Shown here piece by piece: positions 45,216 through 56,497 of a stretch of DNA of 64,000 bases. Numbering within the stretch: the stretch's first letter is position 1; every line of letters begins with the position of its first letter. Below the pieces are notes generated by a model. The model was not told the DNA's origin and made no database searches. It was given only the letters and a program-made list of their open reading frames with translations. Made by a program: the position numbers and the translations under genes. The stretch is from Nephrocerus scutellatus (Eukaryota; Arthropoda; Insecta; Diptera; Pipunculidae): positions 19,979,277-20,043,276 of the forward strand of contig OX352761.1 of NCBI GenBank assembly GCA_947095585.1, read 5' to 3'.

Positions 45216-45843
45216 AAAAAAAATGCCGCTTCTATATTTTAAACCAAATAATATGTAAAGTTCTAAAATTTCAAGTATCAAGTTCAAATGCCAAAAATCA
45301 TCTGGTTTGGTACTGGGTGAATTAAACATAGAATTTGTTATCATCAGTTTTTAGATAGCTTATCTTTCGAATATCTGTTATTACTTTTAAAAAGATCTGA
45401 CAGCAACATTACATACATAAACATCTATATAACCAGCTTCACACGGGTTCGAATGCTAATTCATATAGCAACGTTTTTAATTCTTGTAAGGAACCATGTA
45501 ATTTATGGACATCGAAAATACTTCCCAAACCAATTAACCAAGTTATTTTAAATATCAAAAAGCAAAAATTTTTGTTTAGCCCACTATTTATTTTTTGTAG
45601 TATGTACTCGTCGATCATAAACTGGTTACTGAGTTTTAAAACTTGTATGAGCAAACTTTAGAGGGAAATTTAATTAATTCAGCTAGTGGAGTGACAAACA
45701 AAAATTCAATAACAAATTACAGCACATTATATAAATAAATTGGTGCAAACTTAACAAGAATTTTTCTATTAGAAACAAAATAATATGACTATGAATTTAA
45801 ATGTATCATCGACCAGCAGACTTTGTTTATTTTTTGGGGGATT
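45216..45843. other. Spacer downstream of Mdh2
   Basis: AT-rich sequence with no gene recognised. An AATAAA on the minus strand at 45831-45826 lies only 13 bases after the Mdh2 stop, so the true poly(A) signal is uncertain. Confidence 0.4.
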
Positions 45844-47363
45844 TTACGCGTTGGCGAAATCAACACCCTTCTTAATGTTTTTCTTTAATTCAGGAATGGC
45901 AACTTCCAAAAGTTTTTTCTCATAGTCGTTCAACTTTGGCAAGCCACAATTTTTCTCAACACCATTCTTTCCCAAAACTAATGGGGTTGAAAAGAATTCA
46001 GCTTCGGTAACGTTCGATTGTACGTATGAGCATTCAACGACACTTTCCCCATTCAAAGCCTTTAAAAGAGAGCCTGCGAAACGGGCTCCGGCATATGCCA
46101 TCGATAATGTAGCTGATCCTGCGCCGGCCTTCGCTTTAACAACTTCAGTGCCAGCCTCCTGAATCCTCTTTGTGAGAGCTTCAATTTCGTCCTTACTTCC
46201 GGTGTACTTTGGCTGGCATTGAGACAATATTGGTAAAATTGTTACACCCGAGTGTCCGCCAATGACTGGAATATCAACTTTTTGTGGGTCAACATTCAGA
46301 GCATGTCCGATAAATGCACGAGCACGAACAACATCCAAAGTTGAGACACCGAAAAGGCGTTTTGGGTCATATACTCCAGCCTGTATTGAAAAGATAAAAA
46401 AAAATAGTTGAATGGTAAAACTTCATAAAAATGTTATGGTTGGTCTGGGATTATTACTTTTTTTAGAATTTCGGCAGCAATGGGAACAACTGTGTTGACT
46501 GGATTAGTAATTATAGCAACCATCGCCTTTGGGCAGTTTTTGGCAATTGATGCTGAAATGTCCTTAATAATTCCAGCATTTACATTGAAGAGATCGTCAC
46601 GGGTCATGCCAGGTTTGCGTGGAACACCAGCGGGGATTACAACGACATCGCAACCTAAGAGAAAACATATAAATTAGAGTATAATCTTAAAATCCTGGTT
46701 TAGGAAAATATTTTCATGCTCTGAAGCCTATTTCTGTCTCTTGTGTACTGCAAATTGGTTGTAAAAAACAAATTTAAACTAAAAACCGACCATGATAAGT
46801 TATTGTACTTTTGGATCTCCCAAAGGAGTTATAATTCCATCACTCACTACGTACGTACCTTTCAATGCATTGCCTAATTGTTCATTTCCCATGCATCCAG
46901 TGACATCGCTGTTAGTATCAATATGCGAAAGATCAGCTGCTACTCCAGGGGTATGGACAATGTCGAAAAGCGCAAGGTTCTTAACCAATGGATTAAGTTT
47001 CAACAGCAAAGCTAGAGGTTGGCCAATACCGCCAGAAGCTCCACAGACGGCAACTTTAAAATTATTCTAAAAAGGAGAATTAAAATTCAATTCTTACTTA
47101 CAGATACTAATTTCATAAATTAAATATAAACTTTTTAAACTTTAAAATATTAAATCTATAAATTTATGTTAGAACTATTCAAAAAAAATTATTTCTTGAT
47201 TACGTAAACGTGCAGTTACTATGTGCGTGCCTTAGCACTCCATAGACCACAAGGCTTGTAAGCAGACAGCACTGCTACCTGGAGTTTTTTCAATTACTTG
47301 TTTGGAAGTGGAGAAGTTCCTTGCTGTTTGGAAGGACAGTTGTTTGGTTGCTTGCTTCAACAT
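45844..47363 (-). CDS. Mdh2: Mitochondrial malate dehydrogenase
   Basis: Four minus-strand exons: 47363-47298, 47066-46859, 46654-46458 and 46380-45844, in phase, 335 residues, the usual length. Exon 1 is too short to be obvious. It codes the 22-residue amphipathic presequence ending RNFSTSKQ, which joins NNFKVAVCG in exon 2 exactly as in fly orthologues. Visible motifs are the NAD-binding GASGGIG (31-37), substrate arginines in [11 protein letters not shown] (104 and 110), catalytic Asp173 in STLDVVRAR, and catalytic His200 in GGHSG. The enzyme interconverts malate and oxaloacetate in the TCA cycle and the malate-aspartate shuttle in the matrix. The gene is intact. It is head to head with Pbp95, 3.2 kb apart. 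Confidence 0.97.
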
Positions 47364-47901
47364 GCTGATCAATTTTTTTTTTAAATTATTATTTAATCTT
47401 TGCTTTTATCGGGGATATATCGAGCGCTGCACGACCGACGTCTATATGAAGGTTAAACGAATAACGAAAAGCACGAGAGAACTAGATTCAGACAAGAACA
47501 AGATGCAAAAAAATGCGTTATCTTTTTTCCATTGAAATAATTAGGACAAATTGTTTTTAAAAGGTTTGATTTAAAATGTTATGCATATTCTAATCGAAAA
47601 CTACTGAATACATTGGTTCTAATCAAACACATATTTTAGTTTGGATACCATGAACTTAGATGCAGTTTATAAAGTTATACTTTTTGTTTAACATTAAACT
47701 GGATATAGATAGCTCTGACGAAGCAGTCCACAAATAAATAAAATTATATAAACAAAACTTATTAAAAAAAAATTTATTGAAGCATAACTAGCCCCCTAAA
47801 AGGTACAAAATAAAATAGGTGGTAGATGTGGAGCAACTAGAACTGTTATAAATAAATGAAAATTGCTGGAATGTTTTTAATGGAAATCTGGCATATTTGT
47901 T

Positions 47902-48024
47902 GCTTAAAAAATCACATAATTTAAAAGAACCGTGCACCGTGCTAAGCATTTGACGTTTATGGCAAGATTAAAATAACATCAAATGCTTCGCAAGGTTCTT
48001 TTAAATTATGTGATTTACTTAAGC
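47902..48024. repeat. Long imperfect hairpin (about 30-bp outer stem)
   Basis: GCTTAAAAAATCACATAATT with TTAAAAGAACC (47902-47931) pairs with GGTTCTTTTAAATTATGTGA and TTTACTTAAGC (47994-48024). An inner AAGCATTTGA/TCAAATGCTT pair extends the stem. The loop holds about 25 bases. It touches the start of the AAGACC array. Confidence 0.85.
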
Positions 48025-49215
48025 CTCCCCCAAAGAACCCTCTCCCCCCTCAAACCCACTCCCAAGATCCCGTTAAGACCACGTTACAACCCCCATCAAT
48101 ATTTCCTCAAGACCCCCCAAACCCATCTTAAGATTCCCTTAAGACCCCGTGAAAATACTCTCAAGACCCCACTTTAGAACACATAAACACCCCCTCAAGA
48201 CCACACTCACGACCCTCTCAAAATCCCCTCAAGATCCCCTCAAGACATCCCCAAAACACCCTAAAAACCTTCTTAAGACCTCCTCAAGACCCCACTTACG
48301 ACTCTCTCAAAATTCCTCAATACCCAACTAAAGATCCTCACGAAACCCCATCGGGACCCTCCTGAAGACTACCTAAAGACTCTCTCAAGATCACCTTTAG
48401 AGCCCGTTAAGTCTACGTTACTACCCCCATTAATACTCCCACAAGACCCCCGCAAACCCGCCTTAAGATTCCCTTAAGAACCCCTCAAAACACTTAAGAC
48501 CACCTAAGGACCACCTCAAGACTCCACTCACGACCCTCACAAAATTCCCGTAAAACCTTTTTAAGACCCCCTTAAGACTCCACACAAGACCCTCTCAAAA
48601 TACACTCAAGAACCCATAAAGACCACCTAAGAACCCCCTCAAGAACCTCAAAAAATCCCATCGAGACCCTCTCAAGACCACCTCACGACCCTTCTAAGAA
48701 CCCTTCAAGACCCACTTTGGATTTCGTTAAGACCCCCACAAAACCCTCTTAAGAACCTACCCAAGAGCACTTAAGAACCCCTTAAAACCCCTCAAGACCC
48801 TGCTCAAGATTCCTTTAAGACCCCCACAAAACCCTCGTAAGACTCTACTAAAGACACTCCCAAAATCCCCTCCAGATCCCCTTAAGACCACCTAAAGACC
48901 CCCTCAAGACCCTACTAAAAATCCTTACAAAACACCCTCGGGATTCCTCTCAAGACTACCTAAGGACTCCGTCAAGATCACCTCAATACCCCGTCAAGAC
49001 CACGTTACTACCTCATTCAATACCCCCCCCCCTCAAAACCTTCTTAAGATATCCTTAAGTCTCCACTCATGACCCTTCAAAATCCCCTCAAGACCCCACC
49101 TAAAGACCCTCCAGGCCCGACTAAATATCCTCACAAAACTCCCTCGAGACCCCTTCAATACAACTTAAAGACTCCCTCAAGACCCCCTTAAGACTCAACT
49201 CACGACCCTCTCAGA
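48025..49215 (+). repeat. C/A-rich minisatellite (CTCAAGACCCC type), about 1.2 kb
   Basis: The tract is almost entirely imperfect units such as CCTCAAGACCCC, CTTAAGACCCC and CTCAAAATCCCC, with unit length about 10-15 bases. Strand bias is extreme: nearly no G except in AAGAC. Open frames inside are not genes. The reverse complement resembles the 12.95-13.49 kb block. Confidence 0.9.
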
Positions 49216-49394
49216 ACCCACAAAAATTGACAAAAATGGTAGTGTAAAGATTAGGGTTATATCGTCATGCCTTAATAATTTTGTCAAAACCAAAATCCAT
49301 ACAAAAATGTAAGGCTTGAGTTTTCCATTGTGAGAGCTGTGTAAAAAATGAGATAGCTAGTTGTACTATTTGGATTCGAGTGCGTTCACTTAAT

Positions 49395-49586
49395 CTACAT
49401 TGTTACAATATTGTTAGCAAGGACAGTTCTAAAGCGTTCGTAAGCCTCTATTGCAACAACAGTCATGTGCTCTTTTGAAGTTCGTAAACCTACACAAAAC
49501 TTTCCCTTAATGTTATAAACGTCATTCTCAATCCCGCTCAAGATAGCCTCTACGAATGTAATTTTTAAAATATCAAGTGCAAACAT
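49395..49586 (-). CDS. Small open frame, 63 codons, unidentified
   Basis: It starts with ATG and runs to TAG with no frame break. The sequence (starting MFALDILKITFVEAIL and ending RTVLANNIVTM) has a balanced composition and looks more like a real protein than the surrounding frames. I recognise no family. It could be a small gene, one exon of a larger gene, or a transposon remnant. No splice partner was found. Confidence 0.3.
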   Translation of the reverse strand: MFALDILKITFVEAILSGIENDVYNIKGKFCVGLRTSKEHMTVVAIEAYERFRTVLANNIVTM

Positions 49587-49938
49587 TTAAAGAAATGGAT
49601 CGAAACGTCAAACTTAATAACTTTGAAGAAAAATGTTATCTAACATTAGTTTATTTCAAATTTAATTTTTTGTGGTTATTGTTATGTTTGATGAAACTTG
49701 GAACAATATCGAGGGAACGACTACGTCATTTAAACAATGACAGCTACTCTACACTCATGGCTTTGTTTTTTTTTATGTCGGCGAAATCGGAGAGATAATT
49801 TAACTGTCGTTTTTTTAAGCTCCGATAATTCTCGGATATGATCTTTTTACTCTGAAAAAAATATACAGACAACTGCAGTTGTTTGTTTCTTTAGACATCG
49901 GACATGTCTACTACTATGAGCATTTAGGTGAAAAACAA

Positions 49939-50114
49939 CGTTCCGAGAGTAATACCTTGTCACGGAAAGCTTCTCAATTCTACGTTCGGATCCGGCCTTA
50001 AATTGTAGGTCCCTTCCATTTGTGTCCAAAAATTAACATGCGCAGCACAAATGGTCGCGAGAAGTTAGGCCTTGGACCGCAATGGTCTGTCGCGCGAATA
50101 TTATTATTATTATT
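49939..50114 (+). mobile_element. tRNA-derived SINE, copy 3, 5' truncated
   Basis: It starts within the body (CCGAGAGTAATACCTTGTCA) and lacks the tRNA-like head. It ends in ATT repeats. It lies 500 bases upstream of the Pbp95 start codon. Confidence 0.88.
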
Positions 50115-50144
50115 TAAAATAGCACGGCCATGGCAAATGAATAG

Positions 50145-50400
50145 TATATTACCTAACGAGCGAGGAAAGTAGGGTTAATCACGATGAGCACTTTTCTGCA
50201 AGTAATATACGCCATTTTTCACACGACCAAAACCGGGTTTTCTGCTAAACCGGTTATGCGCAATGCAAAATTACTCAGGGAATGTGTGTTCCTCTTATAT
50301 GTTATATGTTAACTCACTAGTGTCTATAACGGCTACTTTCGAAGCTAGGTTATAGTGATTGTTTCATTATCTTCGTCTATGGGCGTGTTAAAAAAAAACA
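50145..50400 (+). repeat. Dispersed element family D, copy 3
   Basis: GTATATTACCTAACGAGC, CACACGACCAAAACCGGG, AATGTGTGTT and TATAACGGCTACTTTCGAAG blocks occur in the family order. The GTGACTG-AGTAAATAAC part is missing. It ends about 210 bases before the Pbp95 start. Confidence 0.78.
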
Positions 50401-50610
50401 TTTCAATGGCATTTTATGTTTTATTGTAACTACAAAAGTGATCTTAATTTAAAAAATCCAATAGAATGCTCTATAACTATAAACTTTTTTCAAAATGTCA
50501 TTTAATTGTCAAAACAGAATTGTCATTTTGGTAAAATTATAAAATGAATTTATGTGCTACTACAGCTAGCGCTTTTAATTATTAAACAAAGGTTAGAAAA
50601 TAACAAAAAA

Positions 50611-53147
50611 ATGGAAGAAGATAGTTTACTAGTTCCGTCGAGCCATACCCAGTCCGATGAAGAAGATGGCGCAGACTGTTCAGAGGAGGATAATGGGCAA
50701 GCCGACTACGGAGTAAATTATGACTATCAGGATAATGAAACAGGAGAGGAAAATAACTCTATGATAGAAATTTCGCAAATATTAAAAGCGCATGATGTAG
50801 TCTCTTTGGAAAACGCCTTGGCACTAAACAAAGTAATGCAAGCTAAACTCACTGAAATACGGGACCAAATAGTTGAAACTATTATGCTAGTGAAGGAGCG
50901 TTACAAGGCTAACGAGAAGGAACTAAAAAATCCCACATCCCTAACACGTCGGTCGATTGTTAAAGGTGAGATTACTGCAACTGGATCACAGTTTTTTAAA
51001 GATATAAGTGGGAAACACTGTCCTCCGAATGATGATTACTTTAGACGACGTAAAGAAGGGGAAATGTTTCCCATGGATTTTGGATTACGTCCTTCTCACA
51101 TTTGGACCCTAAAAGACAAAGTTGGAATAATCCAAGGAATAAAAGAACAGGTACATGGTTCTAGGAAGGACCCTTTAATGCAATGCAATGCAGCTATCTA
51201 ATAAATTTCGTGCACATTGTTTACAGGTTATTGAATACTTGAAAAGGGATCATGATAATGCTAACAGGCGGGTCCGAACGACTACAAAAGTTCAAAGGAA
51301 TGTTCAATTGCATACGTTGAAACTTTGCAATCTTTTAAAGAAAGTAGATGATCAGTTTGAAATTGATTGGCATCAAATCTCGATGCACAACCTGAAGTAT
51401 AGACATAGCATCGACAGCTGCTTTGCAATGTGGAACGTGTATTTGCGCCCTGAACTGAACCGAAATAAGTGGACTTCAGAGGAAGAAATCACTTTGTGTA
51501 TCATTGCTAAAAGATACAATTTGCAAAATTGGTCAGCAATTGCTGCAGAGATCGGAAATCGTTCAGACTACCAATGCTTTATTCACTGTCAGACTGCATT
51601 AACTTCTTTAACACGTGCTAAGTTCAACAAATGGACGAAATTAGATGATAATCGCCTTCTGGAGCTGGTAAACAAGTACAGTGTGAATGGTTTGATACCA
51701 TGGAATAGGATTGCTTCGTATTTTCCTAATAGAACAAAAAGTCAGTGTCACAGCCGTTATATATACAGCATTAATCCTAATATAAAACATCGTAAGTTTT
51801 TATTACAACCAATTTGGTTTTATTTACCATAAATACATACCTTTCATTTTAGGTGGATTTACTCCAGAAGAAGACTGCATTCTCTTAGCTGCAGTAGAAG
51901 AATACGGAGAAAACTTTCAGTTCCTACCAAAGTCATTATTTCCTAATCGTACGGTAGTACAGCTTCGTAATCGATATAATAACGCACTGAGAACCCGGAA
52001 TTTATGCTCATTTTGGACAGTGCAAGATGATCAGCGTTTGCTTGATTTGGTCGAGAAGCATGGTGTCTCAAACTGGAAGTTAGTTTCTGAAAATATGGAG
52101 AATCACACACGAATAAGCTGTCGCACCCGATACATTGTTATTTCAAAGTTTTTGGAAACTAATCCTGGAGCAAGTTTAGATAAAATACCGAGGAAAAAAC
52201 GACCGCTTTTGTCAAATGTAAGCAAGCAAAATTGGGCACAAAAAATAATCGAGTTAAAATCTCCTCAAGTTGTCGAAGAAAATACACAAAAATCAATCAA
52301 AAAAGTAAAAAAACCTACTTTGAAACGCAGTAAAAAAGAAAACTATCGAGATTCTTTGCGAGCGTTCGAACTAAATTGGTACGATTATTTTAAGTACTCA
52401 TATGATTTTGTGTTAGGAAAGGAGTTTAACAAAACTTTAAGTTCTGTAAGAAGTTTAGACGTTATTTGTTCAACTTTAAGCTTTCAACTGCCATTAGTCT
52501 TGCAAATTGATCGATCACTGCCGACTGCAAGTGCTAATAATTTTATTAAATTATATAAACTGAGAAGTAAAATCAAATCACAAGAAATTCGCAGAATAGA
52601 AAACATTAAATTCGGCCATCTTTTCCCACCAAACTGGTCAACAATGATGGGATTCCGTGCTCTCTGCATTAAGACAGGTGTAACAGTCCAGGATACCGTT
52701 TTGCGCGTGGACAATTTGGATTGTATGGAATCTGTGAAAAAGTTTAGATCTCGCTTAAAAGCATTATTTTTTATGACTGCACTTCTAAGTCGTCTTGATC
52801 CTAAAACAATTTTTGAAAGTGCGCGTTTAACAGACATAACTGACACAGCGACAACATTAGAACAAACAGACATTTCCAATTTACCAAACATAAGTGACAC
52901 AGCGACATCAGAACAAACAGATATTTCCGATTTGCCAGACATAATTGACACAGCGACATCAGAACAAACAGACATTTCCAATTTTCTAGAGCGACGAATT
53001 CAAATTACACAAAAATATCCTAACATCAGAACGACTATAAATGTTTCGGAAGAAATTGCAAGCGGCAGAAAGGCACTCAAAAGAAAGCCGTCGAGTTTAT
53101 TACATGGGACTGCGGTTTCAAAGAATAAACATTTAAAAAATAATTAA
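50611..53147 (+). CDS. Pbp95: SNAPc large Myb subunit (SNAP190/SNAPC4)
   Basis: Three exons: 50611-51150, 51227-51791 and 51853-53147, joining in phase to 799 residues. The start is the first ATG that keeps the frame (MEEDSLLV) after A-rich sequence. The N-terminus is acidic. Then come a half Myb repeat (about 218-254) and four Myb repeats near 260-306 (KWTSEEE, NW), 314-361 (KWTKLDD, PW), 369-414 (GFTPEED) and 421-465 (FWTVQDD, NW). This 4.5-repeat layout is diagnostic of the SNAPc DNA-binding subunit. It binds the proximal sequence element of snRNA genes for RNA polymerase II and III. A C-terminal region carries three in-frame copies of a DTATSEQTDIS unit. The gene is complete. Confidence 0.95.
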
Positions 53148-53192
53148 GCATTTTATTATTTATATATATACGAATTACTTTGAAATGGTTAC

Positions 53193-53198
53193 AATAAA
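53193..53198 (+). terminator. Likely polyadenylation signal of Pbp95
   Basis: AATAAA, 45 bases after the stop and only 25 bases before the Snr1 stop codon on the other strand. Cleavage 10-30 bases on would make the transcripts overlap. Confidence 0.6.
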
Positions 53199-53222
53199 TG
53201 TTGGAACTTGACGAAACATTTC

Positions 53223-54449
53223 CTACCATCCAGTCGTTGTATTTGCCAGACGGCGCATTCTCCTTGTGTTTCTATCCTGATCACGAATCTTCTTTTCCAT
53301 TTCGGCATCGGTTAATGTCTCTAAAAATGGTGCCCATGCGTCGGCATCGCTGGGATTTCTAAATGGCACATCAATAGTTGATAATGGAGCTTCACTGAAG
53401 GCATATGTCCGTAAATGCCAAGACAATTGACCGCGAATGCTGTATGCAATCGCGGTTACAAATTCGCCACCCAATCCAAGTTCAGCACATAACTTCATGG
53501 CAAATTCTTCCGGATTATTATTCTTTTCGGACATATCCCATTCAACCTGATCGACCAATGATGTATTGCCAACATGAATGTTTAGCTTAACGATGACTCG
53601 TTGGTCGCAACTTTCCTCTAAAATGGGCGGCTCATTTGGATTAGCTTCGATTTGTTGACGAATGGCTTGAGCTATTGCGGGAACGAATGGAATTGGGTTC
53701 AAGTCGAGATCATCACAGAGAATCTCTGCGAACTGTTCGGGTGTAATCATACTTTCTAAAGATAAGAAATTCACATTATTTTAATCATGTAAATGTCATA
53801 CTTAAACTACCAGTCTTATTCCATGTAAAGGTATCACGCAGCTTCTGTCCCTCCAGCTCCATATCCAAACGAATCGGAACCAAGCATTCTCGTTGTGCTG
53901 CATTTTCCATGTTTGCCGTTGGATCAGTATCATCAAAACACATCGGAAATGTCCGTACCTTCTTGGTATGTACACGATTTCGATTAATTGGAGTTGCTTG
54001 GGGTACTGCATCGAGATGACTTGAGTTTGGCATTGTGGGAACCCATTGTGGGGCTTTCTTTGATTTACTCTCCCTTGGCAATGGTGGTTCCGAAGTATTA
54101 ACCGAAACGGCACGGTACCTACTCAAAGAATTTTATAAATTATACTATTTAATTTTTAAACAAACAATCTACATTACTTTTCATCATTGCCAGATATGAT
54201 GTCGTCCACTTCGCATGCTCTTAATAATGACACGGAGCTTGCTAAGATGTGATTGCTTAATCCAGCATCAGCCAGACGCTTGCGTTCATCATTTGAGAGC
54301 ACGATTCTAGTCATTCCAGGATATTTTTTGTACAATATTCCGCGGAAAAGACGTAAATAATTTCCCACCTCAGATCCAACATAATAGTATTCACCACCTT
54401 CCTCTAGCTGAAAACTAACCGGCTTATCACCATACGTAGGAATAGACAT
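53223..54449 (-). CDS. Snr1: SNF5/SMARCB1 subunit of the Brahma (SWI/SNF) complex
   Basis: Three minus-strand exons: 54449-54178, 54118-53811 and 53755-53223, giving 370 residues, the length of the fly protein. The N-terminal winged-helix part has [20 protein letters not shown]. Two SNF5 repeats follow: [20 protein letters not shown] to AQAIRQQIE, and [19 protein letters not shown] to IRGQL. The C-terminal basic helix ([19 protein letters not shown]) is the segment known to contact the nucleosome acidic patch. It is a core subunit of chromatin remodelling in the nucleus. The gene is intact, with small introns, and lies tail to tail with Pbp95 across 75 bases. Confidence 0.97.
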
Positions 54450-54664
54450 TTTTAGTTATTTTTATAAATAGTTGTTGAATATTATTTCCTCCTAGTTTGG
54501 AGAAAAAGAAAAACAACTTTTCTTATTTCTTTCAAAAGCGTCAAATTATACAATGGCGGTATATACGACTATCCGTGTATGCGGTATTTTAGAAACTCAC
54601 TACTTATTGAAATGTCAACAAATATGACGTATTAAATAATCAAATTGGAAAGAATAATGACAGC

Positions 54665-55104
54665 TGTCATAACTCTAAGGGCGCTCTCACAATAAAAGAA
54701 CTTTATAGTATCCTTATAGATTATATGGTTTTTGTTTTGACAAAGGTTCTGTTTTTTTAATGAACCCGAGTGAACAGTGTACGTCAAAAATATACTCTGT
54801 CTTTTTATAATCAAAAATGGTAATTTTACTCTGTACTCTGTGTTTTTAGTTATGAACCGAGAACGACACAGTGTATACACAGTTTCATATTTTTTACTCT
54901 GAAATGAATATCAGAGTTAGAGCGAGTAAAGTTACCCACTGCACACACCAAATACTTTTACGACGTGCAACATTTGCTCGATGTACTCCGGGTGAAAAAT
55001 ACTTGCTCGGGTTCTGGTTGAATAAAATTGTACCCCAAAAATAATATTGCAGTAATGTTGGAAATCCATACAATCTTGTCATAACTCTAAGGGCGCTCTC
55101 ACAA
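54665..55104 (+). repeat. Direct repeat pair flanking a small inverted-repeat element
   Basis: GTCATAACTCTAAGGGCGCT with CTCACAA (27 bases) occurs exactly at 54665-54691 and 55078-55104, followed in both by a GAACTTTATAG/GAACATTATAG block and a TTATATGG block. The element at 54763-55013 lies between them. Confidence 0.85.
54763..55013 (+). mobile_element. Small terminal-inverted-repeat element, AACCCGAG ends, copy 1
   Basis: It begins AACCCGAGTGA and ends TTGCTCGGGTT, so the ends are inverted. Internal blocks GAACCGAGAACGACACAGTG, TATACACAGTTT and GTAAAGTTACCCACTGCACA recur inverted at 63.83-64.00 kb. No open frame codes a recognised protein. Confidence 0.75.
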
Positions 55105-56490
55105 AGGAAGAACATTATAGCTTATATGGATTTTGGATTAGACAAAAATAATTTTTCTGTCATGTTGGAAATCCATACAATCTTGGGCAAATATGTATTA
55201 TAGCATGCAACGGTACAAAAGCCTTTTAAAAAGAAAAACTCCAATCTATATATAAATTAATTTAGATATATAAATTAATTGAGCGCACAGTATTTTAGTA
55301 TCCATAATTTTCAAAAAACACAGGAACAGGAAAAACTTCTTATTAAATATAAATTAATTGATCGCACAGTATTTTACAGTGTGTCCATAGTTTTTAAGCA
55401 TGCATTTTAAAAGGAAAACATAATTTATGAATATAAATCAATAAAGCAAGAAAACACATCATAACCCTTTTTGTATGGAAACAGTCATCATATGTAATGA
55501 GTATAAATTGAAATTAAAATTGCATCACGCGCATAAAAATAGTATGGCTGTGTATGAAAAATGTTCACCTTTCATTTGATACCAATATTTAGGCCCGCCC
55601 ACTTTAAAAAACGCCTACTGTTGGACTTTCACCTAAATTTTTTTGTAAATTAATAAATTTTTAGAATCTTTCATAAGATACCAATTAACCCTCATACTGC
55701 CATCAAACCACTTACAAAAACCACTTTTCAGAAAAAAAAACTCAAAATTTCGTGAAAAATGGAAGAAGAAAACAAAAACAGAAAATGACGTTTAAGATTT
55801 AAAACAAACGAAACCAAACAATAAATTGCATGTACAACCCAAAATTTTGATGGACTATTTATCCAGGCAAACACAAAGGTCCTCGTTCTTACTGAACAGG
55901 GTCTCAGTACATCTGCATTTTTAGTGCGTTTATAAATATTGTTCCGGGGTCATTAGTGCTAACACAAACACACATGGCTCTAATGCTTATAAATATTCAC
56001 GTGTGCTCGCACCCATGACACAGTTTTCTTTATAAATATTGCATGTGCTAACCACCGGTGTTAACACATCTTGCCACATGTATTTAGATGGGGCAGACAA
56101 AGTCATTCATTATTTTTGTTGAGAGTTGAAATGTTTAAAAAGTAATGCGATGAATAAGAAATAAGCTCTGATAGACTATCTGTGTCATCGATTTACTTAT
56201 GCAGCGTCTTCTATTTTCCTTAATTGTTGTGAATATATTTACTTTCTATATTAATCTACATCAGTTATTATTATTTATTCTTTTGTTTTTAGTTTTGCAA
56301 TTACTATTAACTGTCAAAAGGATAGTAAAAATATTTTTCATCTTATGACACAAATAATATTTATACTCGGTGCCAGCACCAATAACACAGCCGCCGCAAC
56401 TAATTTTGACATCGCCCACATTGCTCATTTTCTGCAATATTTATAAACCCACTTACAAGGTTATTTTTAATGAGCAGGATGTTGAGTAGA
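55105..56490. other. Intergenic stretch, AT-rich
   Basis: A short duplication, TATAAATTAATTGAGCGCAC/TATAAATTAATTGATCGCAC with CAGTATTTTA, occurs near 55270 and 55350. Otherwise nothing is recognised. Confidence 0.5.
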
Positions 56491-56497
56491 AATTCTC

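Noticed and set aside
45844..47363. Mdh2 as a processed or broken copy
   Set aside because: Introns, presequence exon, phase and all catalytic residues are intact, so it reads as a normal gene.
47983..48331. Open frames in the AAGACC array
   Set aside because: They are caused by base composition of the minisatellite; there is no start context or motif.
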